Positions 49,001 to 61,485 of a DNA stretch of 64,000 nt are shown here, one piece after another. How positions within the stretch are numbered: position 1 is the first letter of the stretch; each line of letters begins with the position of its first letter. The notes under the pieces were generated by a model that saw only the letters and a program-made list of their open reading frames with translations, had not been told where the DNA came from and ran no database searches. This DNA is from Papilionanthe hookeriana x Papilionanthe teres (taxonomy: Eukaryota; Streptophyta; Magnoliopsida; Asparagales; Orchidaceae), in NCBI GenBank assembly GCA_022702705.1, contig CM040428.1:90226933-90290932 (forward strand), in the 5' to 3' direction. Made by a program: the position numbers and the translations under genes.

Positions 49001-50850
49001 TTATTTTTACCAAAATTGAATTTTTGGTCAAAAGTTAACCCATCGGGTCAACCGGGTGGTCATTGGGTCAGAAATTGACCATTTTGATTAAAGTTGACTT
49101 TTTGGTCAAAAGTGGACCTATTTGGTCAATGAGTTGGTAATTGGGTCAAGAATTGACCATTTTGACCAAAGAAGACTTTTTAGTCAAAAGTTGACCTATT
49201 AGGGTTAGTCTTTGGGTCAAAATTGACCATTTTGACCAAAATTAACTTTTTGGTTAAAAGTTGTCCTATTTGGTTAATGAGTGTCATTAGGTCAAAAATT
49301 GACTATTTTAACCAAAATTGACTTTTTGGTCAAAAGTTGACCTATTGGGTCAATGGGTTTGTCATTGGGTCAAGAATTGACCATTTTGACCAAAGTTGAC
49401 TTTTTGGGCTGAGATTAATTTTTTGGGTCAATAATTGGTCATTAGGTCAAAAATTGACTATTTGGACCAAAATTGAATTTTTGGTTAAAAGTTAACTCAT
49501 TTGGTCAACAAGGAGGTCATTGGGTTAGAAATTGACTATATAGACCAAAGTTGACTTTTTGGTCAAAATTTGACCTTTTTAGTCAATGAGTTGGCAATTG
49601 GGTCAAAAATTGATCATTTTAACCAAAAATGATTTTTTGTGCCAAGAGTTGTCCTATTAGGTCAATGTGTTGGTCATTGGGTCAAAAATTGACCATTTTT
49701 ACCAAAGTTGTCTTTTTGTTCAAAAGTTGACATATTGGGTCAATGAGTGGTCATTAGGTCAATAATTGACTATTTTGACCCAAAATGACTTTTTGGTCAA
49801 AAGTTGACCTATTGCGTTAAGGATTGACCATTTTGACCACAGTTGACTTTTTGGTCAGAGATTAACTTATTAGGTCAATAATTGGTCATTAATTCAAAAT
49901 TTGACTATTTTGATAAAAATTAACTTTTTGGTCAAAAGCTAACATATTACGCCAATGGGTTGGTCATTGGGTCAAGGATTGATCATTTCGACCAAAGTTG
50001 ACTTTTTGGCCAAAAGTTGACTTATTGGGTCAATGAGTTGGTCATTAGGTCATCGATTGACCATTTTGACCAAAGTTTACTTTTTCGTAAGAGATTGGCT
50101 TGCAGAGTCAATAATTGGTCATTTGGTCACAATTGACTATTTTGATCAAAATTGACTTTTTGGTCAAAGATTGACCGATTGGGTCAATGGGTGGTCATAA
50201 AGTCAAAAATTGACTATTTTAACCAAAATTGACCTTTTGGTCAAAAGTTGTCCTATTGGGTCAATGGGTTTGTCATTGGGTCAAGTATTTACCTTTTTGA
50301 CCAAAGTTGACTTTTTCTTCAGAGATTGACTTATTGGGGTCAATAATTTGTCATTAATTTAAAAATTGACTATTTTGACGATTGATTTTTGTGTCAAAAG
50401 TTGACCTATTAGGCCAATGGGTTGGTCATTGGGTCAAGGATTGATCATTTTGACCAAAGTTGAATTTTTGTTCAAAAGTTGACCTATTGGGTCAATGGGT
50501 TGGTCATAGGGTCAAGGATTGACCATTTTGACCAAAGTTGACTTTTTGGTCAGAGATTGGCTTACTGGCTCAAAAGTTGGTCATTAGTTCAAAAATTGAC
50601 TATTTTGACCGAAATTTATTTTTTGGTCAAAAGTTGACCTATTGGATCAATTGATGGTCATTAAGTCAAAAATTGACTATTTTGACCAAAATTGACTTTT
50701 TGGTCAAAAGCTGAACAATTGTGTCAATGGATTCGTTATTGGGTCAAGGTTTGACCATTTTGATCAAAGTTGACTTTTTGGTCAGAGATTGACTTATTGG
50801 GTCAATAATTGGTCATGAATTCAAAATTTGATTATTTTGACCAAAATTGC
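43078..50850 (+). repeat. Satellite segment with mixed variant order
   Basis: About 100 monomers. The first ~450 bp (AACGGGGAGG and CATTTAAACCAAAG variants) match about 55,095-55,500 and 58,710-59,150. Around 43,620-44,110 a short stretch matches the end of the 5.8-kb super-repeat: AATGAGGCTGTCATTAGG, then CATTTAGGTCATTGTGTCAG, then GTTGTCCTTTTGGG, a partial sixth copy. The remainder repeats link-bounded 3- and 6-monomer groups with more irregular spacing than elsewhere. It includes local losses such as 48,015-48,030, where GGTCATTGACC joins two half monomers. The open frame at 48,781-49,038 is translated satellite. Confidence 0.72.
48453..48530 (+). repeat. Representative 78-bp monomer
   Basis: This copy is close to the consensus and is a convenient reference. 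Its eight four-base cores are TGAC at 48,454, 48,463 and 48,473; GTCA at 48,483; TGAC at 48,492; and GTCA at 48,503, 48,515 and 48,523. Core-to-core steps are 9, 10, 10, 9, 11, 12 and 8 bp, then 9 bp into the next monomer. The central 15 bases, GGTCAAAAGTTGACC (48,482-48,496), are an inverted repeat with 6-bp arms and a 3-bp spacer. Two further inverted repeats overlap it: TTGAC/GTCAA around TTTTTG on the left, and TTGACC/GGTCAA around TATTA (usually TATTG) on the right. G+C is 31 of 78. Boundaries are arbitrary because the array is circularly permutable. Confidence 0.93.
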
Positions 50851-53800
50851 TCTTTTCAAAAGTTGACCCACTGGGTCAACGGGGTAGTCATTTGGTCAGA
50901 AATTGACCATTTTAACCAAAGTTGACTTTTTGGTCAAAAGTTAACCTATTGTGTCAATGAGTTGTTAATTAGGTCAAGAATTGAACATTTTGACCGAATA
51001 TGACTTTTTGGTCAAAAGTTGATATGTTGGGTCAATGGGTTGGTCATTGGGTCAAAAATTGACATTTTTGACCAAAGTTAACTTTTCGTCAAAAGTTGGC
51101 CTGTTGGGTCAATGGGTGGTCATTAGATCAAAAATTGACTATTTTGATCAAAAATGACTTTCTGGTCAAAAGTTGACCTATTGGGCCATTGGGTTTGTCT
51201 TTGCGTCAATGATTGACCATTTTGAACAAAGTAGAATTTTTGGTCAGAAATTGACTTATTGTGTCAAAAATTGGTCATTAGGCCAAAAATTGAATATTTT
51301 GACCAAAATTGAATTTTTGGTCAAAAGTTAACCCATCGGGTTAACGGGGTCATCATTGGGTCAGAAATTGACCATTTTGACCAAAGTTGACTTTTTGGTC
51401 AAAAGTTGACCTATTTGGTCAATGAGTTGGTAATTGGGTCAAGAATTAACCATTTTGACCAAAGATGACTTTTTCGTCAAAAGTTGTCCTATTTGGTCAA
51501 TGGGTTTGTCATTGGGTCAAAGATTGATCATTTTGACCAAAGTTGACTTTTAGGTCAAAAGTTGACCTATTTTCTCAATGGGTGATCATTAGGTCAAAGT
51601 TGACTATTTTGACGAAAATTGACTTTTTGGTCAAAAGTTGACCTATTGGGTCAACGGGTTTGTCAGTGGGTCAATGATTGACCATTTTGACAAAAGTTGA
51701 CTTTTTCATCAAATATTTGGGTCAATAATTGGTCAATAATTCAAAATTTAATTATTTTGACCAAAATTGACTTTTTGGTCAAAAGTTGACCTATTGACCA
51801 ATGGGTTGGTCATTGTGTTAAGAATTGGTCATTTTAACCAAAGTTGACTTTTTGGTCAAAAAGTTGACCTATTAGGTCAATGGGTTGGTCATTGGGTCAA
51901 TGGGCTGGTCATTGGGTCAAGGATTGACCATTTTAACCAAAGTTGACTTTTTGGTTGGAGATTGGCTTACTGGGTGAATAATTGGTCATTAAGTCAAAAA
52001 TTGACTATTTTGACCAAAATTGACTTTTCGTTCAAAAGTTGACCTATTGTGTCAATGGGTTGGTCATTAGGTCAGAAATTGGCCATTTTGACAAAAGTTG
52101 ACTTTTTGGTCAAAAGTTGACCTAGTTGGTCAATGAGTTGGTAGTTGGGTCAAGAGTTGACCAATTTGACCGAAGATGACTTTTTAGCCAAAATTTGATC
52201 TATTGGGTCAATGGGTTGGTCATTGGATTAAAAATTGACCATTTTGACCAAAGTTGGCTTTTTGGTCAAAAGTTGGGCTATTGGATCAGTGGGTGGTCAT
52301 TAGGTCAAATCGACTATTTTGACCAAAATTGACTTTTTGGTCAAAAGTTGACCAATTGGATTAATGGGTTTGTCATTGGGTCAAGGATTGAACATTTTGA
52401 CCAAAGTTGACTTTTTGGTTAGAGATTGACATATTGGGTCATTAATTGGTCATTAGGTTAAAAATTGATAATTTTAACCAAAATTAAATTTTTGGTCAAA
52501 AGTTAACCCATTGGGTCAAGGGGGCGGTCGTTGGGTAAAAAATTGACCATTTTGACCAATGTTGACTTTTATGTAAAAAGTTGACATATTTGGTCAATGA
52601 GTTGGTAATTTGGTGAAGAATTGACAATTTTGACCTAAGATGACTTTTTTGGTCAAAAGTTGACATATTTGTTCATTGGGTAAAAATTGATCATTTTGAC
52701 CAAAGTTGACTTTTTGGTCAAAAAGTTGACCTATTGGGTCAATGGGTGGTCATTAGGTCAAAAATTGACTATTTTGACAGAAATTAAATGTTTGGTCAAA
52801 AGTTGCCCAATTAGTCAACGGGGTGGTCATTGGGTCAGAAATTGACCATTTTGACCAAAGTTGACTTTTTGGTTAAAAGTTAACCTATTTGCTCAATGAG
52901 TTGGTAATTGGGTCAAAAATTGATCATTTTGACTGAAGATGATTTTTTGGTTAAAATTTGATTTATTTGGTCAATGATTTGGTCATTGGGTCAAAAATTG
53001 ACATTTTGACCAAACTTGACTTTTTGGTCAAAAGTTGACCTATTGAGCCAGGTCATTAAGTCAAAAATTGACTATTTTGACCAAAATTAACTTTTTGGTC
53101 AAAAGTTGACCTATTGGGTTAATGGGTTTGTCATTGGGTCAAGGATTGACCATTTTGACCAAAGTTGACTTTTTGGTCATAGATTGACTTATTGGGTCAA
53201 TAATTGGTCATTAATTCAAAAATTAACTATTTTGACCAAAATTGACTTTTTTGTCAAAATTTTGCCTATTAGACCAATGGGTTCGTCATTGGGTCAAGGA
53301 TTGATCATTCTAACCAAAGTTGACTTTTTGGTCAAAAGTTGACCTATTGGGTCAATGGGTTGGTCATTGGGTCAAGGATTGACCATTTTGACCAAAGTTG
53401 ACTTTTTGGTTAGAGATTGGCTTACTGGGTCAAAAATTCGTCATTAGGTCAAAAATTGACTATTTTGACCAAAATTGAATTTTTGGTCAAAAGTTGACCT
53501 ATTGGGTCAATGGGTCGGTCATTGGGTCAGAAATTGACCGATTTAACAAAAGTTAACTTTTTGGTCGAAAGTTGACCTATTTGGTCAGTGAGTTGGTAAT
53601 TGGGTTAAGAATTGACCCTTTTGACCGAAGATGACTTTTTTGTCAAAATTTGATCTATTGTGTCAATGGGTTGGTAATTTGCTTAAAAATTGACCATTTT
53701 GACCAAAGTTGACTTTTTGGTCAAAAGTTGGCATTCGGTTAATGGGTGGTCATTAGGTCAAAAATTGACTACTTTGACCAAAATTGACTTTTTGGTTAAA

Positions 53801-55094
53801 AGTTGACCTATTGGGTTAATGGGTTTCTCATTGGGTCAAGGATAGAACATTTTGACCAAACTTGACTTTTTGTTCAGAAATTGACTTATTGGGTCATTAA
53901 TTGGTCATTAGGTCAAAAATTCACTATTTTGACCAAAATTAAACTTTTGGTCAAAAGTTAACCCTTTGGGTCAAGGGGGCGGTCGTTCGGTAAAAAATTG
54001 ACCATTTTGACCAATGTAGACTTTTTTGTAAAAAGTTGACATATTTGGTCAATGAGTTGGTAATTTGGTCAGGAATTGACAATTTTGACCTAAGATGACT
54101 TTTTTGGTCAAAAGTTGACATATTTGTTCAATGGGTAAAAATTAACCATTTTGACCAAAGTTGACTTTTAGGTCAAAAAGTTGACCTATTGGGTCAATGG
54201 GTGGTCATTAAGTCAAAAATTGACTGTTTTGACAAAAATTAAATTTTTGGTCAAAAATTGACCCAATGAGTCAACGGGGTGGTCATTGGGTCAGAAATTG
54301 ACCATTTTGACCTAAGTTAACTTTTTGGTTAAAAGTTGACCTATTTATTCAATGAGTTTGTAATTAGGTAAAAAATTAACCATTTTGACCGAAGATGATT
54401 TTTTGGTCAAAATTTGATTTTTTTTTGGTCAATGAGTTGGTCATTGGGTCAAAAATTGATAATTTTGACCAAACTTGACTTTTTGATCAAAAGTTGACCT
54501 ATTGAGTCAGGTCATTAAGTCAAAAATTGACTATTTTGACTAAACTTGACTTTTTGGTCAAAAGTTGACCTATTGGGTTAATGGGTTTCTCATTGGGTCA
54601 AGGATTGAACATTTTGACCAAACTTGACTTTTTGGTCAGAGATTGACTTATTGGGTCATTAATTGGTTATTAGGTCAAAAATTGACTATTTTGACCAAAA
54701 TTAAATTTTTGGTCAAAAGTTAACTCTTTGGGTCAAGGGGGCGGTCGTTGGGTAAAAAATTGACCATTTTGACCCATGTTGACTTTTTTGTAAAAAGTTG
54801 ACATATTTTGTCAATGAGTTGGTAATTGGGTCAAGAATTGACAATTTAGACCAAAGATGACTTTTTTAGTCAAAAGTTGACCTATTGGTTCAATGAGCTG
54901 GTCATTAGGTAAAAAATTGACCATTTTGACCAAAGTTGACTTTTTGGTCAAAAGTTGGCCTATTAAGTTAGGTCATTAGGTCAAAAATTGACTATTTTGA
55001 CCAAAATTGACTTTTTGATCAAAACTTGACTTATTGGTTCAGTGGGTTTGTCATTGGGTGAAGGATTGTCCATTTTGACCAAAGTTGACTTTTT
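50851..55094 (+). repeat. Satellite segment Y, copy 1, with internal tandem duplications
   Basis: The left part (about 50,860-53,385) is repeated at about 61,495-64,000 (offset ~10.61-10.64 kb). Within the segment, a block marked by GGGGGCGGTCGTT and TTTGTTCA(T/A)TGGGTAAAAA occurs at about 52,520 and 53,965 (offset ~1.45 kb). The GGGGGCGGTCGTT monomer occurs a third time at about 54,738. A shortened right half, TATTGAG(C/T)CAGGTCATTAAG, occurs at about 53,041 and 54,500 and shares the same internal loss. This is the clearest recent local expansion in the right half of the window. Confidence 0.76.
51881..51920 (+). repeat. 20-bp sub-monomer duplication
   Basis: TGGGTTGGTCATTGGGTCAA (51,881-51,900) is followed by TGGGCTGGTCATTGGGTCAA (51,901-51,920), identical except for one T/C. 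The unit carries two GTCA boxes, so box phase is kept. Confidence 0.9.
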
Positions 55095-58000
55095 GGTCAG
55101 AGATTGACTTATTAGGTCTATAATTGGTCATTAGGTCAAAAATTAACTATTTTGACCAAAATTGAATTTTTGGTCAAAAGTTAACCCTTTGGGTGAACGG
55201 GGAGGTCACTGGGTCAGACTTTGACCATTTAAACCAAAGATTACTTTTTGGTCAAAAGTTGACATATTTGTTCAACGAGTTGGTAATTGGATCAAGAACT
55301 AACTATTTTTACCAAAGATGACTTTTTTGGGCAAAAGTTGACCTATCGGGTAAATGGGTTGGTCATTAGGTCAAAAATTTACTACTTTGATCAAAGTTGA
55401 TTTTTTTGTCAAAAGTTGACCTATTGGGTAAATGGGTGGTCATTATGTTAAAAATTGACTATTTTGACCAATATTGACTTTTTGGTCAAAAGTTGTCCTT
55501 ATGGGTAAATGGGTTTGTAATTAGGACTTTGGGTCAACGAGGTGGTCATTGGGTCAGAAATTGACCATTTTGACCAAAGTTGACTTTTTGGTCACAAGTT
55601 GACCTATTTGCTCAATGAGTTTGTAATTGGGTCAAAAATTGAGCATTGTGACCAAAGACGACTTTTTGGTCAAAAGTTGATCTATTTGGTCAATGGGTTG
55701 GTCATTAGGTCAAAAAATTGACCATTTTGACCAAAGATGACTTTTTAGTCAAAAGTTGACATATTTGGTCAATCAGTTGGTAATTGGGTCAAGAACTGAC
55801 CATTTTGACCGAAGATGACTTTTTTGTCAAAATTTGATCTTTTTGGCCAATGGGTTGGTCATTAGGTCAAAAATTAACCATTTTGACCAAAGTTGACTTT
55901 TTGCTCAAAAGTTGACCTGTTGGGTCAATGGGAGGTCATTAAGTCAAAAGTTGACTATATTGACCAAAATTGACTTTTTGGTCAAAAGTTGACCTATTGG
56001 GTCAACGGGTGTCATTAAGTCAAGGATGTTCATTTTGACCAAAGTTGACTTTTTGGTCAGAGATTGACTTATTGGGTCAATAATTGGTCATTAGGTCAAA
56101 AATTGACTATTTTGACCAAAATTGAATTTTTTGTCAAAAGTTAACCCACTGGGTCAACAGGGATGTCATTAGGTCAAAAATTGACCATTTTGACCTAAGA
56201 TGACTTTTTGGTCAAAAGTTGACCTATTGTGTTAATGGGTTGGTCATTGGGTCAAGGATTGACCATTTTGATCAAAGTTGACTTTTTGGTCAGAGATTAG
56301 CTTACTAGGCCAATAATTGGTCGTTAGGTCAAAATTGACTATTTTGACGAAAATTGACTTTTTGGTCAAAGGTTGACCTATTTGGTCAAAGAGTGGTCAT
56401 TTAGTCAAAAATTGACTATTTTGACCAAAAGTGACTTTTTGGTCAAAAGTTGACCTATTGGGTCAAAGGGTTTATCATTGGGTCAAAGATTGATCATTTA
56501 GGCCAAAGTTGTCTATTTGGTCAGAGATTAACTTATTGGCTCAAAAAATGGTGATTTGGTAAAAAGTTAACTTTTTTGACCAAAATTGAATTTTTGGTCA
56601 AAAGTTAACCCATTAGGTCAGAATTTGACCATTTTGACCAAAGATGACTTTTTGGTCAAAAGTTAGCCTTTTTTGACCAAAATTGAATTTTGGTCAAAAT
56701 TTAACTTATTGGGTCAACGAGGTGGTCATTGGGTCAAAAATTGACCATCTTGACTAAAGTTGACTTTTTCGTCAAAGTTGACTTATTTGGTCAATGAGTT
56801 GGTAATTGGGTCAAGAATTGAGCATTTTGACCAATAATAACTTTTTAGTCAAAAGTTGGCCTATTGGGTTTATGGGTTGGTCATTAGGACAAAAATTAAC
56901 CATTTTGACTAAAGTTGACTTTACGGTAAAAAGTTGACCTATTGGGTCAATGGCTGGTCATTAGGTAAAAAAAATTGACTTTTTTTATGAAAATTATCTT
57001 TTTGGTCAAAAGTTGACCTATTGGGTCAATGGGTTTGTCATTGGGTCAAGGATTGATCATTTGGACCAAAGTTAGCTTTTTGGTCCAAAGTTGACCTATT
57101 TGGTCAATGAGTTGGTAATTGGATCAAGAATTGACCATTTTGACCAAAATTGACTTTATGGTCAAAAGTTAACTTACTTGGTCAATGGGTGGCCATTAGG
57201 TAAAAATTGACTATTTTGACGAAAATTGACTTTTTGGTCAAACGTTGACTTTATTAGATCGATGGGTTTGTCATTGGGTTAAGGATTGACCATTTTACCA
57301 AAGTTGACTTTTCGGTAAGAGATTGACTTATTGGGTCAATAATAGGTCATTTGGTCAAAAATTGTTTATTTTTACCAAAATCGAATTTTGGTCAAAAGTT
57401 AACACATTGAGTTAATAGTGTGGTAGTTGGGTCAGAAATTGACCATTTTAACCAAAGTTGACTTTTTTGTCAAAATTTAACCAATTTGGTCAATGAGTTG
57501 GTAATTTGGTCAAGAATTGACCATTTTGACCAAAGATGACTTTTTGGTCAAAAGTTGACCTATTGAGCCAATGGGTTGGTCATTGGGTCAAAAATTGACC
57601 ATTTTGACCAAAGTTGACTTTTTAGTTAAAAGTTGACCTTTTGGGTCAATGGGTGGTCATTAAGTCAAAATTTGATTATTTTAGCTAATATTGATTATTT
57701 GGTCAAAAGTTGACTTATTGGGTCAATGGGTTAGTCATTTGGTCAAGGATTGACCATTTTGACCAAAGTTGACTTTTTGGTCATAGAATGACTTATGGGT
57801 CAATAATTTGTCATTACTTCAAAAATTGTCTATTTTGACCAAAATTGATTTTTTTGTCAAATGTTGACCTATTAGGCCAATAGGTTGGTTAATGGGTCAA
57901 GGATTGATCATTTTGACCAAAGTTGACTTTTTGGTCAAAAGTTGATATATTGGGTCAATGGGTTGGTCAGTGGGTCAAAGATTAACCAGTTTGACCATAG

Positions 58001-58709
58001 TTGACTTTTTAGTTAGAGATTGGCTTATTGGGTCAATAATTGGTCATTAGGTCAAAAATTGACTATTTTGACCAAAATCGATTTTTTTTGTCAAATGTTG
58101 ACCTACTGAGTCAATGAGTTCATCACTGGGTCAAGGATTAACCATTTTGACCTAAGTTTACTTTTTGGCCAAAAGTTGACCTGTTGAGTCAATGGGTTGG
58201 TCATTGGGTCAAGGATTGTCCATTTTGACCAAAGTTGACTTTCTGGTCAGAGATTGACTTATTAGGTCAATAATTGGTCATTAGGTCAAAAATTAATTTT
58301 TTTGACCAAAATTAAATTTTTTGTTAAAAGTTGACCCATTGGGTCAACGGGGTGGTCATTGGGTCAGAAATTGACCATTTTGACCAAAGCTGACTTTTTG
58401 GCTAAAAGTTGACCTATTTTGTCATTGAGTTGGTAATTGGGTCAAGCATTAACCATTTTGACCAAAGAAGATTTTTTGGCCAAAATTTGATTTATTGGGT
58501 CAATGGGTTGGTCATTGGGTCAAAAATTGACCATTTGACCAAAGTTGACTTTTTGGTCAAAAGTTGACCTAATGGGTTTATGGGTGGTCATTAGGTAAAA
58601 AATTGATTATTATGAAAAAAATTGACATTTTGGTCAAAAGTTGACCTATTGGGTCAATGGGTTTGTCATTGGGTCAAGAATTGACCATTTTGACCAAAGT
58701 TGACTTTTT
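55095..58709 (+). repeat. Satellite segment X, copy 2
   Basis: Collinear with segment X copy 1 (offset ~16.0 kb; 39,096 aligns with 55,095 and 39,581 with 55,609). It is also collinear with segment X copy 3 (offset 3.61 kb at the AACGGGGAGG monomer, 3,742 bp at the TTTGCTCAATG marker). The first ~400 bp resemble 43,078-43,500 more than 39,096-39,500, so the left end is a mosaic. No coding feature. Confidence 0.75.
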
Positions 58710-61485
58710 TGTCAGAGATTGACTTATTGGGTCAATAATTGGTCATTAGGTAAAAAATTGACTATTTTGACCAAAATTGAATTTTTGCTCAAAAGTTAAC
58801 CCTTTGGGTCAATGGGGAGGTTACGGGGTCAGAAATTGACCATTTAAACCAAAGTTTACTTTTTGGTCAAAAGTTAACCTATTTTTTTAACGATTTGGTA
58901 ATTGGGTCAAGAATTGACTATTTTGACCAAAGATGACTTTTTTGGACAAAACTTGGCCTATCGGGTAAATGGGTTGGTCATTAGGTCAAAAATTGACCAT
59001 TTTGACCAAAGTTGATAATTTGGTCAAAAGTTGACCTATTGGGTAAATGGGTGGTCATTATGTCAAAAATTGACTATTTTGTCCAATATAGACTTTTTGG
59101 TCAAAAGTTGTCCTTTTGGGTCAATGGGTTGGTCGTTGGGTCAAGGATTGACCATTTTGACCAAAGCTGACTTTTTGGCCAAAAGTTGTCTATTGGGTCA
59201 ATGGGTAGTCATTAGGTTAAAAATTGACTATTTTGGCAAAAATTAAATTTTTTGGTCAAAAGTTGACCCTTTGGGTCAACGGGATGGTCATTGGTTAAAA
59301 AATTGACCATTTTGACCAAAGTTGACTTTTTGATTAAAAGTTGACCTATTTGCTCAATGAGTTGGTAATAAGGTCAAACATTGAGCATTGTGACCAAAGA
59401 CGATTTTTTGGTCAAAAGTTGTTCATTTGGGTCAATGGGTTGGTCATTGGGTCAAAAATGGACCATTTTGACCAAAGATGACTTTTTGGTCAAAAGTTGA
59501 CATATTTGGCCAATGAGTTGGTAATTGGGCGAAGAACTGACCATTTTGACCGAAGATGACTTTTTGGTCAAAATTTGATCTTTTTGGTCGATGGGTTGGT
59601 TTATGGGTCAAAAATTGACCATTTTGACCAAAGTTGACTTTTTGGTCAAAAGTTGACCAATTGTGTCAATGGGAGGTCATTAGGTCAAAAATGAATATTT
59701 TGACCAAAATTAACTTTTTGGTCAAAAGTTGACCTATTGGGTCTTGAGTTTGTCATTGGGTCAAGGATTGTCCATTTTGACCAAAGTTGACTTTTTGGTC
59801 AGAGATTGACTTATTGGGTCAATAATTGGTCATTAGGTTAAAAATTGACTATTTTGACCAAAATTAAATTTTTTGTCAAAATTTAACCCATTGGGTCAAC
59901 AGGGATGTCATTGGGTCAGAAATTGACCATTTTGATCTAAGATGACTTTTTGGTCAAAAGTTAACATATTGTGTCAATTGGTTGGTCACTGGGTCAAGGA
60001 TTGACCATTTTGACCAAAGTTGACTTTTTGGTCAGAGATTGGCTTCTTTGGGTCAATAATTGGTCATTAGGTCAAAATTGACTATTTTGACCGAAATTGA
60101 CTTTTGGTTAAAAGTTGACCTATTGGGTCAAAGAGTGGTCATTAAGTCAAAAATTGATTATTTTGACCAAAAGTGGCTTTTTGGTCAAAAGTTGACTTAT
60201 TGGGTCAATGTGTTTGTCATTTGGTCAAAGATTGATCATTTAGACCAAAGTTGACCACTTGGTCTGAGAATAACTTATTGGGTCAAAAATTTGTGATTAG
60301 GTAAAAAATTTACTTGTTTGACCAAAATTGAATTTTTGGTCAAAAGTAAACCCATTGAGTCAACGGGTTAGTCATTGGGTCAGAAATTGACCATTTTGAC
60401 CAAAGATGACTTTTTGGTCAAAAGTTGACCTATTTGGTCAACGAGTTGGTACTTGGTTTAAGAATTAAGCATTTTGACCAAAGATGACTTTTTGGTCAAA
60501 AGTTGACCTATTTGGTCAATGGGTAGGTCATTCGGTAAAAAATTGAGCATTTTAACTAAAGTTGACTTTATGGTCAAAAGTTGACCTATTGGGTTAATGG
60601 GCGGTCATTAGGTAAAAAATTTACTATTTTGACCAAAATTGAATTTTTTTGTCAAAAGTCGATCTATTGGGCCAGTGGCTTGGTTATTAGGTCAAGGATT
60701 GACCATTTGGACCAAAGTTGGCTTTTTGGTCGAAAGTTGACCTATTTGGTCAATGAGTTAGTAATTGGGTCAAGAATTGACCATTTTGACCAAAGTTGAA
60801 TTTATGGTCAAAAGTTGACCTACTAGGTCAATGGGTGGTCATTAGGTAAAAAATTGACTATTTTGACCAAAATTGACTTTTTTGTCAAAAGTTGACCTAT
60901 TGGGTCAATGGGTTTGCCAATGGGTTAAGGGTTAACCATTTTGACGAAAGTGACTTTTTGGTAAGAGATTGACTTATTTGGTCAATAATTAGTCATTTGG
61001 TCAAAAATTGACTATTTTGACCAAAATTGAATTTTTGTTCAAAAGTTAACCCTTTGGGTCAACGGGGAGGTCATTGGGTGATAAATTGACCATTTTGACC
61101 AAAGTTTACTTTTTGGTTAAAAGTTGACATATTGGTTCAATAAGTTGGTAATTGTGTCAAGAATTGACCACTTTGACCAAAGATAACTTTTTTGGTCAAA
61201 AGTTGATCTATTAGGTAAATGGGTTGGTCATTGAGTCAAAAATTAACCATTTTGACCCAAGTTGACTTGTTGGTCAAAAGTTGACCAATTGGGTCAATGG
61301 GTGGTCATTTGATCAAAAAATGCTTATTTTGACTAAAATTGACATTTTGGTCAAAACTTGACCTATTAGGTCAATGGGTTTGTCATTGGGTCTAGGATTG
61401 ACTATTTTGACCAATGTTAATTTTTTGGTCAGAGTTTGACTTATTGGGTCAATAATTGGTCATTAATTCAAAACTTGATTATTTT
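58710..61485 (+). repeat. Satellite segment X, copy 3
   Basis: Matches about 55,095-57,300 at 3.6-3.75 kb. Shared markers are CATTTAAACCAAAG (about 58,842), TTTGCTCAATG (59,350), AGACGA (59,399) and TCAAAGAGTGGTCATTAAG (about 60,128). It contains the densest cluster of short open frames near the right end (59,031, 60,060 and 60,581). All three read as repeats of the same 26-residue translation and are not genes. Confidence 0.75.
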
